A stretch of 64,000 nt of DNA from Rodentibacter heidelbergensis (lineage in GTDB: Bacteria; Pseudomonadota; Gammaproteobacteria; Enterobacterales; Pasteurellaceae): assembly GCF_002000125.1 (NCBI RefSeq), contig NZ_MLHH01000005.1, forward strand, positions 106,264 through 170,263. Direction: 5' to 3'. This document shows, in pieces, positions 1 to 10,326 of the stretch (positions are counted from its first letter, which is position 1; every line of letters starts with the position of its first letter). Made by a program: the position numbers and the translations under genes. The notes under the pieces are model-generated. The model was not told the DNA's origin. It searched no databases and saw only the letters and a program-made list of their open reading frames with translations.

Positions 1-38
1 AAGTGCGGTTAAGAATTTTATTATTTTAGGAAGAACAT

Positions 39-518
39 ATGGACATTCGTAAAATCAAAAAGCTTATCGAATTAGTTGAAGAATCCGGTATCACCGAATT
101 AGAAGTTCAAGAGGAAGAGGGCACGGTACGCATTAGCCGTGCAGCCCCTGCGGTAGCGCCTGTTGCGGCACAATATTCCGCACCGATTGCAGTCGCACCG
201 GTATCTGCTCCGGCTGCGGTGGCAGCCCCTGCACCAAGTGCTGCACCGGCTTCAGCCCCGGCTCCGACTACCGATGAATTATCCGGTCATATTGTTCGCT
301 CACCAATGGTGGGAACTTTCTACCGTAGCCCAAGCCCGGAAGCAAAAGCCTTTGTTGAAGTGGGGCAAACCGTAAAAGTGGGTGATGCGCTTTGTATCGT
401 TGAAGCGATGAAAATGATGAACCGTATCGAAGCGGATAAAGCGGGCGTCATCAAAGCCATTCTTGTGAATGATGGCGAACCGGTTGAATTTGACGAACCA
501 TTAATCGTTATCGAATAA
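39..518 (+). CDS. accB: Biotin carboxyl carrier protein of acetyl-CoA carboxylase
   Basis: Carries the biotin that shuttles CO2 between the biotin carboxylase and carboxyltransferase halves of acetyl-CoA carboxylase, the first committed step of fatty acid synthesis in the cytoplasm. The 159-residue product has a charged N-terminal helix region, an Ala/Pro-rich flexible linker at about residues 35-80, and a C-terminal biotinyl domain with the EAMKMMN motif; Lys125 is the expected biotinylated residue. Length and layout match the family. The ATG follows an AGGAAG ribosome site. accC begins 59 bp downstream, the usual accBC order, so the two are probably cotranscribed. The operon promoter lies outside the window. 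Confidence 0.97.
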   Translation: MDIRKIKKLIELVEESGITELEVQEEEGTVRISRAAPAVAPVAAQYSAPIAVAPVSAPAAVAAPAPSAAPASAPAPTTDELSGHIVRSPMVGTFYRSPSPEAKAFVEVGQTVKVGDALCIVEAMKMMNRIEADKAGVIKAILVNDGEPVEFDEPLIVIE

Positions 519-577
519 TCTTATCAATTATCTAAAATGGCGGGGAGACTTGCCATTTTTTAACAAATGGAATTCTT

Positions 578-1924
578 ATGTTAGAAAAAGTTGTCATTGC
601 CAACCGTGGTGAAATTGCATTACGCATTTTGCGTGCATGTAAAGAATTAGGCATCAAAACCGTTGCTGTCCATTCCACTGCCGACCGTGAATTAAAACAC
701 GTTTTATTGGCGGATGAAACCGTTTGTATTGGGCCTCCGCCTTCTGCAAAAAGCTATCTCAATATTCCGGCTATTATTGCTGCAGCAGAGGTCACCGGGG
801 CAGATGCGATTCATCCGGGATATGGTTTTTTATCTGAAAATGCCGATTTCGCAGAACAAGTTGAACGCTCAGGCTTTACTTTTATTGGCCCTACCGCAGA
901 TGTAATTCGTTTAATGGGCGATAAGGTTTCGGCGATTAAAGCCATGAAAAAAGCCGGCGTGCCTTGTGTGCCGGGGTCTGACGGCCCGGTTGGCAACGAT
1001 ATTGCCAAAAATAAAGAAATCGCAAAACGTATCGGTTATCCAATTATTATTAAAGCTTCTGGTGGCGGCGGTGGTCGTGGTATGCGTGTTGTGCGTAACG
1101 AAGAGGCGCTAGAAGAGTCAATTGCGATGACCAAAGCTGAAGCGAAAGCAGCCTTTAATAATGATATGGTGTATATGGAAAAATACTTAGAAAATCCACG
1201 CCATGTGGAAATTCAAGTATTGGCGGATACGCACGGTAATGCGGTGTATTTGGCAGAACGTGATTGCTCAATGCAACGTCGCCATCAAAAAGTGGTGGAA
1301 GAAGCCCCAGCACCGGGAATTACTGAAGAACTACGCCGTGATATCGGTTCTCGTTGTGCCAATGCCTGTGTAGAAATCGGCTATCGTGGTGCAGGTACAT
1401 TCGAGTTTTTATATGAAAACGGCGAGTTTTATTTCATCGAAATGAATACCCGTATCCAAGTAGAACACCCGGTGACAGAAATGATTACCGGTGTGGATTT
1501 GGTGAAAGAGCAACTCCGTATTGCGGCAGGCTTACCGCTTTCTTTCAAACAGGAAGATATTAAAGTGAAAGGTCATGCCATTGAATGCCGTATCAATGCA
1601 GAAGATCCAACATCTTTCTTGCCATCACCGGGTAAAGTCAATCACTTACATTCACCGGGCGGTTTTGGTGTGCGTTGGGATTCCCATATTTATGGCGGTT
1701 ATTCCGTGCCTCCGCACTATGATTCCATGATTGCTAAATTGATCACTTACGGTGATACCCGAGATGTGGCAATCCGCCGTATGCAAAATGCCTTGGCGGA
1801 AACCATTATTGAAGGCATTAAAACCAATATTCCATTGCATGAAATGATTTTGGAAGATGAAAACTTCCAAAAAGGCGGCACCAACATCCACTACCTTGAG
1901 AAAAAATTAGGGTTACATGATTAA
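578..1924 (+). CDS. accC: Biotin carboxylase subunit of acetyl-CoA carboxylase
   Basis: ATP-dependent carboxylation of the biotin on AccB using bicarbonate. The 448-residue product starts with the typical [18 protein letters not shown]-terminus, has the Gly-rich ATP-grasp loop ([10 protein letters not shown], about residues 165-174) and the catalytic [13 protein letters not shown] motif near residue 290. Full length for the family. It is the second gene of accBC and is followed within a few bases by a strong intrinsic terminator, so the operon ends here. Confidence 0.98.
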   Translation: MLEKVVIANRGEIALRILRACKELGIKTVAVHSTADRELKHVLLADETVCIGPPPSAKSYLNIPAIIAAAEVTGADAIHPGYGFLSENADFAEQVERSGFTFIGPTADVIRLMGDKVSAIKAMKKAGVPCVPGSDGPVGNDIAKNKEIAKRIGYPIIIKASGGGGGRGMRVVRNEEALEESIAMTKAEAKAAFNNDMVYMEKYLENPRHVEIQVLADTHGNAVYLAERDCSMQRRHQKVVEEAPAPGITEELRRDIGSRCANACVEIGYRGAGTFEFLYENGEFYFIEMNTRIQVEHPVTEMITGVDLVKEQLRIAAGLPLSFKQEDIKVKGHAIECRINAEDPTSFLPSPGKVNHLHSPGGFGVRWDSHIYGGYSVPPHYDSMIAKLITYGDTRDVAIRRMQNALAETIIEGIKTNIPLHEMILEDENFQKGGTNIHYLEKKLGLHD

Positions 1925-1925
1925 T

Positions 1926-1953
1926 AAAAAGGCTCACGAAAGTGAGCTTTTTT
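1926..1953 (+). terminator. Intrinsic terminator after accC
   Basis: Six-bp GC-rich stem GCTCAC/GTGAGC with a GAAA tetraloop, an A-run before it and six T after it. It starts directly after the accC stop codon. Confidence 0.9.
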
Positions 1954-2003
1954 ATCGAGATATCAAAGTATAAAAATAAGCGGAAAATCAACCGCACTTT
2001 TCA

Positions 2004-2029
2004 TAAAAAAATCCCACATAGTGTGGGAT
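2004..2029 (-). terminator. Intrinsic terminator after glmU
   Basis: Inverted repeat ATCCCACA/TGTGGGAT at 2011-2018 and 2022-2029, with a run of A on its left that reads as a T-run on the minus strand. It lies just beyond the glmU stop codon. A Haemophilus-type uptake signal sits beside it at 1991-1999. Confidence 0.85.
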
Positions 2030-2036
2030 TTATCAC

Positions 2037-3407
2037 TTATTTCTTTTTCACCGGGCGTTGCCAATTTTGAATATGACGTTGTGGCACTCGGGTAATCACC
2101 AATTCGTCTTTTCCCACATGGCGTGTAATCGTTGAGCCAGCACCGATAGTTGCGCCGTCTTCAACGGTGACTGGGGCGACTAATTGCGTATCCGAACCTA
2201 CGAAGACATTATCACCAATAATGGTTTTAAATTTATTGGCGCCGTCATAATTACAGGTAATCACCCCCGCACCGATATTGCAATTTGCCCCGATTTCACT
2301 GTCGCCTACATAGGTTAGGTGGTTGACTTTTGAGCCTTTACCGACAAGGGATTTTTTGATTTCCACAAAGTTACCCACATGGGTTTCTGCGGCCAATTCT
2401 GTACCCGGGCGTAAACGGGAGAACGGCCCAATTGCGGCCTTTTCGCCAATGCTGGTATCTTCTAACACAGAATAAGGCTTCACTTCCACATCATCGGCAA
2501 TCACAACGTTTTTTAATACACAGCCTGTTCCTATTTTCACCCGATTTCCTAAGCGCACATCTCCCTCAATAATCACATTGGTATCAATTTCTACATCTTT
2601 ACCATGCTCAAGGGAACCGCGTAAATCAAAACGATCAGGATCGGCCAACATCACGCCGGCTAATAATAAACGTTCCGCCTGTTTACGTTGATAATAGCGT
2701 TCAAGCGCACTTAATTGCATGCGATTGTTTGCCCCTTCTACTTCCATCATATCCGTTGCCTGCACCGCAACAACTTGGCAACCATCTTGGTTGGCAAGGG
2801 CAATTAAATCGGTCAAATAATATTCACCTTGAGCATTATTATTACCCACCCGGGCAAGCCATTTTTTGAAACTGGCCCCATCGGAAACCATTACGCCGGT
2901 ATTCACTTCCTGAATGTTCAATTGTTCTGCATTGGCATCTTTTTGCTCAACGATAGCGATGACACGGCCATTTTCACGAATAATACGGCCATAACCTGTT
3001 GGGTTATCTAACTTCACCGTAAGTAATGCAATACCCTTTTCAGGTTTTGCTGCAATGAGCTTTTCTAAGGTTTCCTTTGTAATCAGCGGGGCATCACCGT
3101 AAAGTACGACAATATTCTCATTATCCTTAAAAAAAGGTGCGGCCTGTTGCACCGCATGTGCTGTGCCAAGCTGTTCGGTTTGCAAGACCCAATTGACTTT
3201 TTCATCGGCAAGATGTTCACGCATTAATTCACCGCCATGTCCGTAAATCAAATGCACATTTTCAGCCCCCAGAGAATGAGCCGTATCAATAACATGTTTT
3301 ACCATCGGTTTACCCGCTACCTTATGCAACACCTTTGGTAAATCAGAATACATCCGAGTGCCTTTTCCTGCCGCTAAAATGACCGCACTTATTGTTTTAT
3401 TTGTCAT
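2037..3407 (-). CDS. glmU: Bifunctional GlcN-1-P acetyltransferase / GlcNAc-1-P uridylyltransferase
   Basis: Makes UDP-N-acetylglucosamine, the precursor of peptidoglycan and lipooligosaccharide, by acetylating glucosamine-1-phosphate and then adding UMP. The 456-residue product has an N-terminal nucleotidyltransferase domain with the LAAGKGTRM signature (residues 11-19) and a [11 protein letters not shown] segment. The C-terminal half (from about 250) is a left-handed beta-helix with isoleucine-rich hexapeptide repeats such as [18 protein letters not shown]. It is the same length as the E. coli protein. It is convergent with accC and has its own terminator. Confidence 0.98.
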   Translation of the reverse strand: MTNKTISAVILAAGKGTRMYSDLPKVLHKVAGKPMVKHVIDTAHSLGAENVHLIYGHGGELMREHLADEKVNWVLQTEQLGTAHAVQQAAPFFKDNENIVVLYGDAPLITKETLEKLIAAKPEKGIALLTVKLDNPTGYGRIIRENGRVIAIVEQKDANAEQLNIQEVNTGVMVSDGASFKKWLARVGNNNAQGEYYLTDLIALANQDGCQVVAVQATDMMEVEGANNRMQLSALERYYQRKQAERLLLAGVMLADPDRFDLRGSLEHGKDVEIDTNVIIEGDVRLGNRVKIGTGCVLKNVVIADDVEVKPYSVLEDTSIGEKAAIGPFSRLRPGTELAAETHVGNFVEIKKSLVGKGSKVNHLTYVGDSEIGANCNIGAGVITCNYDGANKFKTIIGDNVFVGSDTQLVAPVTVEDGATIGAGSTITRHVGKDELVITRVPQRHIQNWQRPVKKK

Positions 3408-3464
3408 AAAAAATATCTCTTATTATCAAAAATTGGCGGTATTTTAGCTTAGAAATTCTGAGAT

Positions 3465-3479
3465 GATAAGCTGTTTATC
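3465..3479. promoter_or_regulatory. Operator-like inverted repeat upstream of fucR
   Basis: GATAA-N5-TTATC (GATAA at 3465-3469, TTATC at 3475-3479). The same motif with the same 5-nt spacing occurs upstream of fucI at 4448-4462. It covers the expected -35 region of the fucR promoter, so autoregulation by FucR is a reasonable inference. No protein binding has been shown. Confidence 0.45.
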
Positions 3480-3495
3480 TTTTCTTAAAACATTC

Positions 3496-3501
3496 TATAA
3501 T
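3496..3501 (+). promoter_or_regulatory. Probable -10 box of fucR
   Basis: Perfect TATAAT, 28 bp before the fucR ATG. The -35 region at about 3473-3478 is poor, as expected for a regulated promoter. The predicted short leader contains a run of seven G (3521-3527) immediately before the start codon. Confidence 0.5.
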
Positions 3502-3529
3502 GAAACAATTTTGAACGGTTGGGGGGGAT

Positions 3530-4279
3530 ATGCGTAATAGAGATGAGATGATCCTACAATGGGTTAATTCGCAAGGAAAAGCCAGTGTAACTGAATTGGC
3601 TGAAAAATGTGAAATATCTGTTGAAACCGTTCGACGTGACCTTAATCGACTTGAGAAACAAGGATTACTTTATCGTACACATGGTGGAGCGATAAGTAAT
3701 AAAACGACAGATCTTGGATCCTTTTTTCAGGCTCGGCGATATATCAATGCAACGGCAAAGCGATACATTGCTAAAAATGCCCTTGAATTGCTTTATGAAA
3801 ATGCAGTGATTGGATTAGATGCGAGTTCTACAAGTTGGTATTTCGCACATTTAATGCCGGATATTCCTTGCACTGTTGTGACGAATTCTATGCTTAATAT
3901 CAATGCATTGGTTGATAAACCCAACATCAAAACTATTGTGACCGGAGGGGTTTATTCATCAAAGTATGAAGCATTTTACGGTCCATTATCAGAATATTTA
4001 TTACAACGTCTGCATATTAACTTTTCTATTTTTTCCTGTTCCGGTATTGATAATCAAGGAAATATTTGGGAATCCAATGAATTAAATGCCTCTTTGAAGC
4101 GTAAAATGATGGAGGCCTCAGAACAGGCTTACCTTTTGGCGGATCATTCTAAATTTGAGAAAAAAAGCCTCATACAATTAACGGAATTGAGCAAAATTAA
4201 TACTCTTTTTAGTGATACCGATTTGTCGGAAACGCTCCAAACCTATTGTGAAAAAAACGATATTGTGACCGTTTTATAA
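3530..4279 (+). CDS. fucR: DeoR-family regulator of the L-fucose operon
   Basis: Predicted DNA-binding regulator of the adjacent fucose genes. The 249-residue product has the DeoR-type N-terminal winged helix (SVTELAEKCEISVETVRRDL, about residues 19-38, followed by LYRTHGGA) and a C-terminal sugar-phosphate sensing domain of the DeoR/isomerase type with GLDASSTSWYFA near residue 95 and the DHSKF motif near residue 205. In E. coli FucR is an activator that responds to fuculose-1-phosphate; the same is inferred here. It is transcribed in the same direction as fucIKUAP but separated by a 226-bp regulatory gap. The ATG has an unusual G7 tract in place of a normal ribosome site. Confidence 0.9.
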   Translation: MRNRDEMILQWVNSQGKASVTELAEKCEISVETVRRDLNRLEKQGLLYRTHGGAISNKTTDLGSFFQARRYINATAKRYIAKNALELLYENAVIGLDASSTSWYFAHLMPDIPCTVVTNSMLNINALVDKPNIKTIVTGGVYSSKYEAFYGPLSEYLLQRLHINFSIFSCSGIDNQGNIWESNELNASLKRKMMEASEQAYLLADHSKFEKKSLIQLTELSKINTLFSDTDLSETLQTYCEKNDIVTVL

Positions 4280-4359
4280 TAAATAATGACCGAATTGCCC
4301 GATTTTTGAAAATTTAAGTAAGAAACGGGCATTATTTTTCTTTAAAAATGACCGATTAT

Positions 4360-4375
4360 TGTGATCCTTTTCACA
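4360..4375. promoter_or_regulatory. CRP-N site upstream of fucI
   Basis: Perfect palindromic core TGTGA-N6-TCACA (4360-4364 and 4371-4375) with A/T-rich flanks. This is the consensus for cAMP-CRP and sits about 130 bp upstream of fucI, where catabolite control of a sugar operon is expected. crp itself is in this window. Confidence 0.85.
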
Positions 4376-4445
4376 AATTTGAAATTAACGGTCTTTCCCT
4401 TCTATCTTCTTCTATTTTTTTATTCAAAAATAATTTCAAGTTAAG

Positions 4446-4464
4446 CAGATAAATCGCTTATCTG
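4446..4464. promoter_or_regulatory. Operator-like inverted repeat upstream of fucI
   Basis: CAGATAA-N5-TTATCTG, 7-bp arms at 4446-4452 and 4458-4464, 41 bp before the fucI ATG. Its core GATAA-N5-TTATC is repeated upstream of fucR. It is a candidate FucR operator. It could also form a leader hairpin in the fucI transcript. Confidence 0.45.
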
Positions 4465-4505
4465 GGATTTCAATATGAACTAAAAATGATAGGAGAAACA
4501 CGATT

Positions 4506-6275
4506 ATGACATCTTTCACTCAAACTAATCGTATTAAAATCGGTATCCGCCCGACCATTGACGGTCGCCGTATGGGGGTACGAGAATCATTAGAAGATCA
4601 AACCATGCGTATGGCGAAATCTGTTGTCGATTTATTGCAAACCCATATTCACTATACAGACGGTTCTTTTGTTGAATGTGTGATTGCCGATAGCTGTATT
4701 GGTGGGGTGGCTGAAGCAGCAGCTTGTGCGGATAAATTCAAACGTGAAAATGTTGGATTAACGATTACGGTCACCCCTTGTTGGTGTTACGGCTCTGAAA
4801 CGATTGATATGGATCCGCATATGCCGAAAGCGATTTGGGGTTTTAACGGTACGGAACGTCCTGGCGCGGTTTACCTTGCTGCTGCATTAGCCGGCCATTC
4901 TCAATTAGGTTTGCCTGCCTTCTCAATTTATGGAACCGAAGTGCAAGAAGCCAATGATACAAATATCCCGGAAGATGTAAAAGAAAAACTGTTACGTTTT
5001 GCCCGTGCCGGTCTTACTGTTGCTACTCTTCGAGGAAAATCCTATTTATCTATTGGTTCTGTTTCTATGGGGATCGCAGGCTCCATTGTGAACCAACAAT
5101 TTTTCCAAGAATACCTTGGTATGCGTAACGAATATGTGGATATGACGGAAATCAAACGCCGTTTAGATCGCAAAATCTACGATCAAGAAGAAGTGGATTT
5201 AGCCCTTTCTTGGGTAAAACAATATTGCCAAGAGGGTATTGATGTAAACAGCCAGGAAAACCAACGTACACCGGAAGAGCGGGCCGAACTTTGGGAAAAT
5301 GTAGTGAAAATGAGCATTATTACCCGTGACTTGATGGTAGGGAATCCAAAACTGGCGAAATTGAATTTTGCTGAAGAAGCCTTAGGGCATAATGCCATTG
5401 CTGCAGGGTTCCAAGGTCAGCGTCATTGGACGGATCATTTACCAAACGGCGATTTTATGGAGGCCATACTCAATTCTACCTATGATTGGAATGGTGTTCG
5501 CCCACCTTATATTTTGGCCACCGAAAATGACAGTTTAAATGCCGTGTGTATGTTGTTCGGCCATCAGTTGACCGGGCAGGCTCAAGTGTTTGCTGATGTA
5601 CGCACTTATTGGAGCCCTGAATCCGTTGAGCGTGTGACGGGTTGGAAACCGGAAAGTGGCTTTATCCATTTAATTAATTCCGGTTCTGCTGCACTTGATG
5701 GTACAGGTCAACATAAAGATGCAAATGGTAACCCAACCATTAAACCGGCTTGGGAAGTGACTGAAGAGGACGGAAAACGTTGCCTAGCGCACACTCGTTG
5801 GTGTCCAGCGGTACACGAATATTTCCGTGGCGGTGGTTTATCTTCTCAGTTTTTAACGCAGGGTGGTATGCCGTTTACCATGCATCGTATTAATCTTATC
5901 AAAGGCTTAGGGCCGGTATTGCAAATTGCAGAAGGCTGGTCAATCGATTTGCCTGAACAGGTACACGATATTCTCAACAAACGTACTAATGAAACTTGGC
6001 CGACCACTTGGTTTGTACCTCGTTTAACCGGTAAAGGGGCATTCACTGATGTCTATTCCGTAATGGCTAATTGGGGAGCGAACCACTGTGTTGCCACTTA
6101 TGGGCACGTTGGTGCGGATCTTATCACACTGGCCTCTATGCTACGCATTCCGGTTTGTATGCATAACGTTGAAGAACGCAATATCTTCCGACCAAGTGCT
6201 TGGAATGGGTTTGGTCAAGATAAAGAAGGTCAGGATTATCGAGCTTGTCAAAACTTCGGTCCACTTTATAAATAA
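4506..6275 (+). CDS. fucI: L-fucose isomerase
   Basis: Converts L-fucose to L-fuculose, the first step of fucose breakdown in the cytoplasm; a Mn-dependent ketol isomerase. The 589-residue product begins with the family-typical [21 protein letters not shown] segment and contains [10 protein letters not shown] near residue 338, part of the metal/substrate site. Length is within two residues of the E. coli enzyme. The ATG follows AGGAGA. It is first in fucI-fucK-fucU-fucA-fucP and lies behind a CRP site and a candidate FucR operator. An unusually long, hairpin-rich gap separates it from fucK. Confidence 0.97.
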   Translation: MTSFTQTNRIKIGIRPTIDGRRMGVRESLEDQTMRMAKSVVDLLQTHIHYTDGSFVECVIADSCIGGVAEAAACADKFKRENVGLTITVTPCWCYGSETIDMDPHMPKAIWGFNGTERPGAVYLAAALAGHSQLGLPAFSIYGTEVQEANDTNIPEDVKEKLLRFARAGLTVATLRGKSYLSIGSVSMGIAGSIVNQQFFQEYLGMRNEYVDMTEIKRRLDRKIYDQEEVDLALSWVKQYCQEGIDVNSQENQRTPEERAELWENVVKMSIITRDLMVGNPKLAKLNFAEEALGHNAIAAGFQGQRHWTDHLPNGDFMEAILNSTYDWNGVRPPYILATENDSLNAVCMLFGHQLTGQAQVFADVRTYWSPESVERVTGWKPESGFIHLINSGSAALDGTGQHKDANGNPTIKPAWEVTEEDGKRCLAHTRWCPAVHEYFRGGGLSSQFLTQGGMPFTMHRINLIKGLGPVLQIAEGWSIDLPEQVHDILNKRTNETWPTTWFVPRLTGKGAFTDVYSVMANWGANHCVATYGHVGADLITLASMLRIPVCMHNVEERNIFRPSAWNGFGQDKEGQDYRACQNFGPLYK

Positions 6276-6281
6276 TCGCAA

Positions 6282-6307
6282 TGGCACATACTTTTTTGTG
6301 TGTGCCA
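6282..6307 (+). repeat. Intercistronic hairpin between fucI and fucK
   Basis: Inverted repeat TGGCACATAC / GTGTGTGCCA (one non-Watson-Crick pair) around a T6 loop, starting 6 bp after the fucI stop. There is no T-run after the stem, so an RNA-stabilising or processing hairpin is more likely than a terminator. Confidence 0.5.
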
Positions 6308-6331
6308 CCATTTCAATCAACACCCATATTG

Positions 6332-6415
6332 AAGTGCGGTTATAAAATCCAAAGGACCGAATAAATCACTTTAGTGATTTATAAGTAAAAATCGATGTCT
6401 TTTTCAGCCGCACTT
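6332..6415. repeat. Nested inverted repeats in the fucI-fucK gap
   Basis: A perfect 10-bp-arm palindrome ATAAATCACT/AGTGATTTAT lies at 6361-6382. It is flanked by an uptake signal AAGTGCGGT at 6332-6340 and a near-copy in the opposite orientation (GCCGCACTT) at about 6407-6415. The nested arrangement could fold the whole gap and separate fucI expression from the downstream genes. Confidence 0.4.
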
Positions 6416-6440
6416 TTTCTCAATTTTAGGGGGAGTTTTT

Positions 6441-7871
6441 ATGCCTATCGTGCTGATCTTTGATTGCGGTGCAACCAATTTGCGTACTATTGCGATGAGC
6501 GATAAGGGTGAAATTTTGGCCTCCCATCATATGGCGAACAATACCCAACCGGATATCAAATTCGCTGATTATCATATTTGGGATTTTGAAGAAATCTGGC
6601 AGAAATTATCTCATTGTGCGGATCTAACTATTGCACAATTAAGAGAGAAACATATTGATTTAGCAGAGATTGTTGGTATTTCTGTGACGACATTTGGGGT
6701 AGATGGGGCTCCTTTTGATCGCCATGGGCAGCAACTTTATCCGATTATTTCTTGGAAGTGTCCACGCACACTTCCGGTAATGGAAAAATTAGATAAGTTG
6801 TTAGATGTTAAAGCGCTTTATCAACGTAATGGCATCGGACAATACAGTTTTAATACTTTATTCAAGTTGCTTTGGTTAAAAGAATATGAACCGGAAATTT
6901 TCCAAAAAATGGATAAATTCGTGTTCATTTCTTCCATGCTAACTCAACGTTTAACGGGGGAATGGAGCACCGATCACACCATGGCGGGGACATCAATGAT
7001 GACAAATCTCGCTACCGGTGATTGGGATGAAGATATTTTGCAATGGCTTGGGCTTACCTCATCCCATTTTCCACCAATGCGCTATGCGGGTGAAAAAGTA
7101 GGTGATCTTATGCCTTCACTTGCTATGAAGTGGGGGCTAAAGCGTATTCCGGTAATCGCTTGTGGACACGACACACAATTTGCCGTGTTTGGTTCAGGGG
7201 CAGGATTGAATCAACCCGTGCTTAGTTCCGGTACTTGGGAAATTTTGATGGCTCGTACGCAATATGCACAGCCACAATTTGATTTTGTTTCACAAGGGCT
7301 GACGACAGAATTCGATGTTCAACGGAATTGCTTCAACCCCGCAGTGCAATGGGTGGGTTCCGGCATTATGGAATGGCTTGGAAAACTGTTATTTGCAGAT
7401 GTATATGGCACTGATCGCTATTATTCAACGATGATTACAGAAGCTATGGCTGCCGAGGAGAGTAAAAGTGCGGTCGATTTTCAGGGCGTTTTTAATCAAC
7501 TCGGACAAGGACGGATAGAGGGGCTTTCTATGTTTACCTCTCGTGGCGAGATCTATCGTGCAGCGCTTTATTACATGGCGAATCAGCTTAAACAGGGATT
7601 GGCTGTGCTACAACAGGTGAGTCATTTTAAAGCAGAGAGTTTGCTTTGTGTTGGTGGTGGATCAAAAAATCCATTATGGAATCAAATTCGTGCCGATGTT
7701 TTAGGGTTACCGATTGATGTGGTTGATGTCGCAGAAGCAACCGTTTTAGGTGCGGCAATGTTTACTTTTGTCGGTGTTGGTGTGTACGACAATGAAGAAA
7801 TGGCACAAAAGGCGATGCAACCGCAACGCAAACGAATTTACCCACGATTTAATTTTGTAAACAACGAATAG
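6441..7871 (+). CDS. fucK: L-fuculokinase
   Basis: Phosphorylates L-fuculose to L-fuculose-1-phosphate. The 476-residue product is a FGGY-family carbohydrate kinase: N-terminal ATPase-fold motif [13 protein letters not shown] at residues 4-16 (phosphate 1 motif) and a C-terminal [19 protein letters not shown] motif (adenosine region) near residue 400. It is close to the E. coli length. An AGGGGGAG ribosome site precedes the ATG. The gene contains one Haemophilus uptake signal (7466-7474). It is followed 11 bp later by fucU. Confidence 0.96.
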   Translation: MPIVLIFDCGATNLRTIAMSDKGEILASHHMANNTQPDIKFADYHIWDFEEIWQKLSHCADLTIAQLREKHIDLAEIVGISVTTFGVDGAPFDRHGQQLYPIISWKCPRTLPVMEKLDKLLDVKALYQRNGIGQYSFNTLFKLLWLKEYEPEIFQKMDKFVFISSMLTQRLTGEWSTDHTMAGTSMMTNLATGDWDEDILQWLGLTSSHFPPMRYAGEKVGDLMPSLAMKWGLKRIPVIACGHDTQFAVFGSGAGLNQPVLSSGTWEILMARTQYAQPQFDFVSQGLTTEFDVQRNCFNPAVQWVGSGIMEWLGKLLFADVYGTDRYYSTMITEAMAAEESKSAVDFQGVFNQLGQGRIEGLSMFTSRGEIYRAALYYMANQLKQGLAVLQQVSHFKAESLLCVGGGSKNPLWNQIRADVLGLPIDVVDVAEATVLGAAMFTFVGVGVYDNEEMAQKAMQPQRKRIYPRFNFVNNE

Positions 7872-7882
7872 GAGTCATCTTA

Positions 7883-8317
7883 ATGTTAAAAGGTATTCAT
7901 CCGGCAATTTCTCCTGAATTACTCAAAATTCTTGCTGAAATGGGACATGGTGATGAACTTGTCCTTGCTGACGCGCATTTTCCTGCTCATTCGCTTCATC
8001 ATCATGTTGTGAGAGCTGATGGGATTGCCATTGCGACTTTATTAAAAGGGATTGCGCCATTGTTTGAATTTGATGCTTATGTGACTGCACCGCTTGTGAT
8101 GATGCAGGCAGTACAAGGCGATAGTTTAGATCCTGAAGTAGAAAAACGCTATTTAGAGGCCATTCAAAGTGCGGTCGATTTTGTGCCGAATCTTGAACGT
8201 ATTGACCGCTTTGATTTCTATGAGCGAACAAAACATGCCTATGCTGTGGTGATGAGTGGCGAAACTGCAAAATACGGCAATATCATTATCAAAAAAGGGG
8301 TTACCCCGGTTTTATAA
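7883..8317 (+). CDS. fucU: L-fucose mutarotase
   Basis: Interconverts the alpha and beta anomers of L-fucose so that FucI receives its preferred form. The 144-residue product belongs to the RbsD/FucU family: [25 protein letters not shown] at the N-terminus (shown in family members to include the catalytic His of the H-G-D motif), and [11 protein letters not shown] near the C-terminus. It lies tightly between fucK and fucA in the operon. An uptake signal is inside the gene at 8167-8175. Confidence 0.95.
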   Translation: MLKGIHPAISPELLKILAEMGHGDELVLADAHFPAHSLHHHVVRADGIAIATLLKGIAPLFEFDAYVTAPLVMMQAVQGDSLDPEVEKRYLEAIQSAVDFVPNLERIDRFDFYERTKHAYAVVMSGETAKYGNIIIKKGVTPVL

Positions 8318-8337
8318 CAAATTTAGAGGTCTTAAAA

Positions 8338-8985
8338 ATGAATAGAAAAACACTTTCACAGAAAATTATCGATACCTGCCTTGAAATGACCCGATTGGGG
8401 TTAAATCAAGGGACTGCAGGAAATGTCAGTGTGCGTTATAAAGAAGGTATGCTGATTACCCCCACCGGTATGCCCTATCATTTAATTACACCGGACGATA
8501 TTGTTTATGTTGATAGTCAAGGTAAACATGAAGAGGGAAAACTGCCTTCCAGTGAATGGCAATTTCATTTAGCAGTCTATCAAGCTCGTGCAGAGGCCAA
8601 TGCGGTTGTTCATAATCATTCTCTTCATTGTGCCGGGTTATCCATTCTTGAAAAACCTATTCCGGCTATTCACTACATGGTTGCGGTGGGAGGAAGTGAT
8701 CATATTCCTTGTGTGCCTTACGCAACATTTGGAACCTATGAGCTTGCCTCTTACGTTTCTGAGGGAATTAAGAAAAGTAAGGCAATTTTACTGGCGCACC
8801 ATGGCTTAATCGCTTGTGGTGAAAATCTTGATAAAGCATTGTGGCTGGCACAAGAGGTTGAGGTATTGGCTTCTTGGTATTTGAAGTTGCTTGCCACCGG
8901 TTTGGATATTCCACTTTTGAGTCATGAGCAAATGCAAGTGGTATTAGGAAAATTCCATACCTATGGATTACGCATTGAAGAATAG
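8338..8985 (+). CDS. fucA: L-fuculose-1-phosphate aldolase
   Basis: Class II zinc aldolase cleaving L-fuculose-1-phosphate to dihydroxyacetone phosphate and L-lactaldehyde. The 215-residue product (same length as E. coli FucA) has the N-terminal LNQGTAGNVSVR substrate-binding segment, a SSEWQFH segment holding the catalytic Glu, the zinc-binding VVHNHS pair at about residues 91-96 and LLAHHGLI near residue 153 with a third His. It follows fucU by 20 bp. Confidence 0.96.
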   Translation: MNRKTLSQKIIDTCLEMTRLGLNQGTAGNVSVRYKEGMLITPTGMPYHLITPDDIVYVDSQGKHEEGKLPSSEWQFHLAVYQARAEANAVVHNHSLHCAGLSILEKPIPAIHYMVAVGGSDHIPCVPYATFGTYELASYVSEGIKKSKAILLAHHGLIACGENLDKALWLAQEVEVLASWYLKLLATGLDIPLLSHEQMQVVLGKFHTYGLRIEE

Positions 8986-9030
8986 TGATTCTTTGTGTGC
9001 TTCTCTACTAATTAATATAAGGAAAATATT

Positions 9031-10320
9031 ATGAGTGCCAAAGTATTAGAAAAGAAATTCATTGTCCCCTTTATTTTAATCACGAGCTTATTTGCGTTAT
9101 GGGGATTTGCCAATGATATTACCAATCCAATGGTGGCGGTATTCCAAACAGTGATGGAAATACCCGCCTCCGAAGCGGCCTTAGTGCAATTTGCATTTTA
9201 CGGTGGTTATGGGACGATGGCGATTCCTGCGGCGATTTTTGCTAGCCGATATAGTTATAAAGCAGGCATTATGCTTGGTCTTATTCTTTATGCTATCGGC
9301 GCTTTTTTATTCTGGCCGGCAGCAAAATATGAAGAATTTAATTTTTTCTTAATTTCACTTTATATTTTAACCTTTGGTTTGGCTTTTTTAGAAACCACGG
9401 CAAACCCTTATATTCTTGCAATGGGTGATCCACAAACTGCCACACGTCGCTTGAATTTTGCTCAGTCTTTTAACCCTTTGGGTTCTATCACAGGGATGTT
9501 TGTGGCCTCTCAGTTGGTATTAACCAATTTGGAGTCAGATAAGCGTGATGCATCAGGTAATCTCATTTTCAATACGTTATCTGAAGCGGAAAAAATGGGG
9601 ATTCGTACTCATGATTTAGCGGAAATTCGTGATCCCTATATTGTATTAGGCTTTGTGGTGGTTGCAGTACTGATTATTATTGGTCTTTACAAAATGCCGA
9701 AAGTACGAGTGGAAGAAGGCAATAATCGTATTTCGTTTAAAGAAGCAGTCAGTCGTTTAATACAGATACCTAAATATCGTGAGGGCGTGATTGCACAAGT
9801 ATTTTACGTTGGCGTGCAAATTATGTGTTGGACGTTTATTGTTCAATATGCAGAACGTTTAGGGTTTACTAAGGCAGAAGGTCAAAATTTCAACATCATT
9901 GCGATGGGAATTTTTATCGCTAGCCGTTTTATTAGTACCAGTCTTATGAAATATCTCAAATCTGAATTTATGTTAATGCTCTTTGCTATCGGCGGTTTCT
10001 TTAGCATTCTTGGCGTCATTTTCATTGATGGGGTGGGAGGATTGTATTGTTTAATTTTAACCTCCGGTTTTATGTCACTGATGTTCCCAACCATTTATGG
10101 TATTGCACTTAATGGGTTAAAAGAAGAATCGACTATTGGTGCGGCAGGTTTGGTTATGGCGATTGTCGGTGGGGCGTTAATGCCACCATTGCAAGGGATG
10201 ATTATTGATCAGGGTGAAGTCATGGGACTCCCTGCAGTGAACTTCTCTTTCATCTTGCCTTTAATATGCTTCGTCGTTATTGCTATCTACGGGTTTAGAA
10301 CATGGAAAATTCTTAAATAG
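9031..10320 (+). CDS. fucP: L-fucose:proton symporter
   Basis: Inner-membrane uptake of L-fucose driven by protons. The 429-residue product is a major-facilitator protein with about 12 hydrophobic segments and the FucP-subfamily N-terminal motif FALWGFANDITNPMV (residues 21-35), plus FLETTANPYILAMG near residue 130. It is the last gene of the fuc operon and is followed directly by a terminator built from an uptake signal. Having transporter, mutarotase, isomerase, kinase and aldolase together makes the pathway complete to lactaldehyde and DHAP. Confidence 0.96.
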   Translation: MSAKVLEKKFIVPFILITSLFALWGFANDITNPMVAVFQTVMEIPASEAALVQFAFYGGYGTMAIPAAIFASRYSYKAGIMLGLILYAIGAFLFWPAAKYEEFNFFLISLYILTFGLAFLETTANPYILAMGDPQTATRRLNFAQSFNPLGSITGMFVASQLVLTNLESDKRDASGNLIFNTLSEAEKMGIRTHDLAEIRDPYIVLGFVVVAVLIIIGLYKMPKVRVEEGNNRISFKEAVSRLIQIPKYREGVIAQVFYVGVQIMCWTFIVQYAERLGFTKAEGQNFNIIAMGIFIASRFISTSLMKYLKSEFMLMLFAIGGFFSILGVIFIDGVGGLYCLILTSGFMSLMFPTIYGIALNGLKEESTIGAAGLVMAIVGGALMPPLQGMIIDQGEVMGLPAVNFSFILPLICFVVIAIYGFRTWKILK

Positions 10321-10326
10321 AGGTAA

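Noticed and set aside
7923..8270. A 115-codon ORF opposite fucU
   Set aside because: It overlaps a clear, conserved gene in the operon and its His/Gln-rich product resembles no protein I know.
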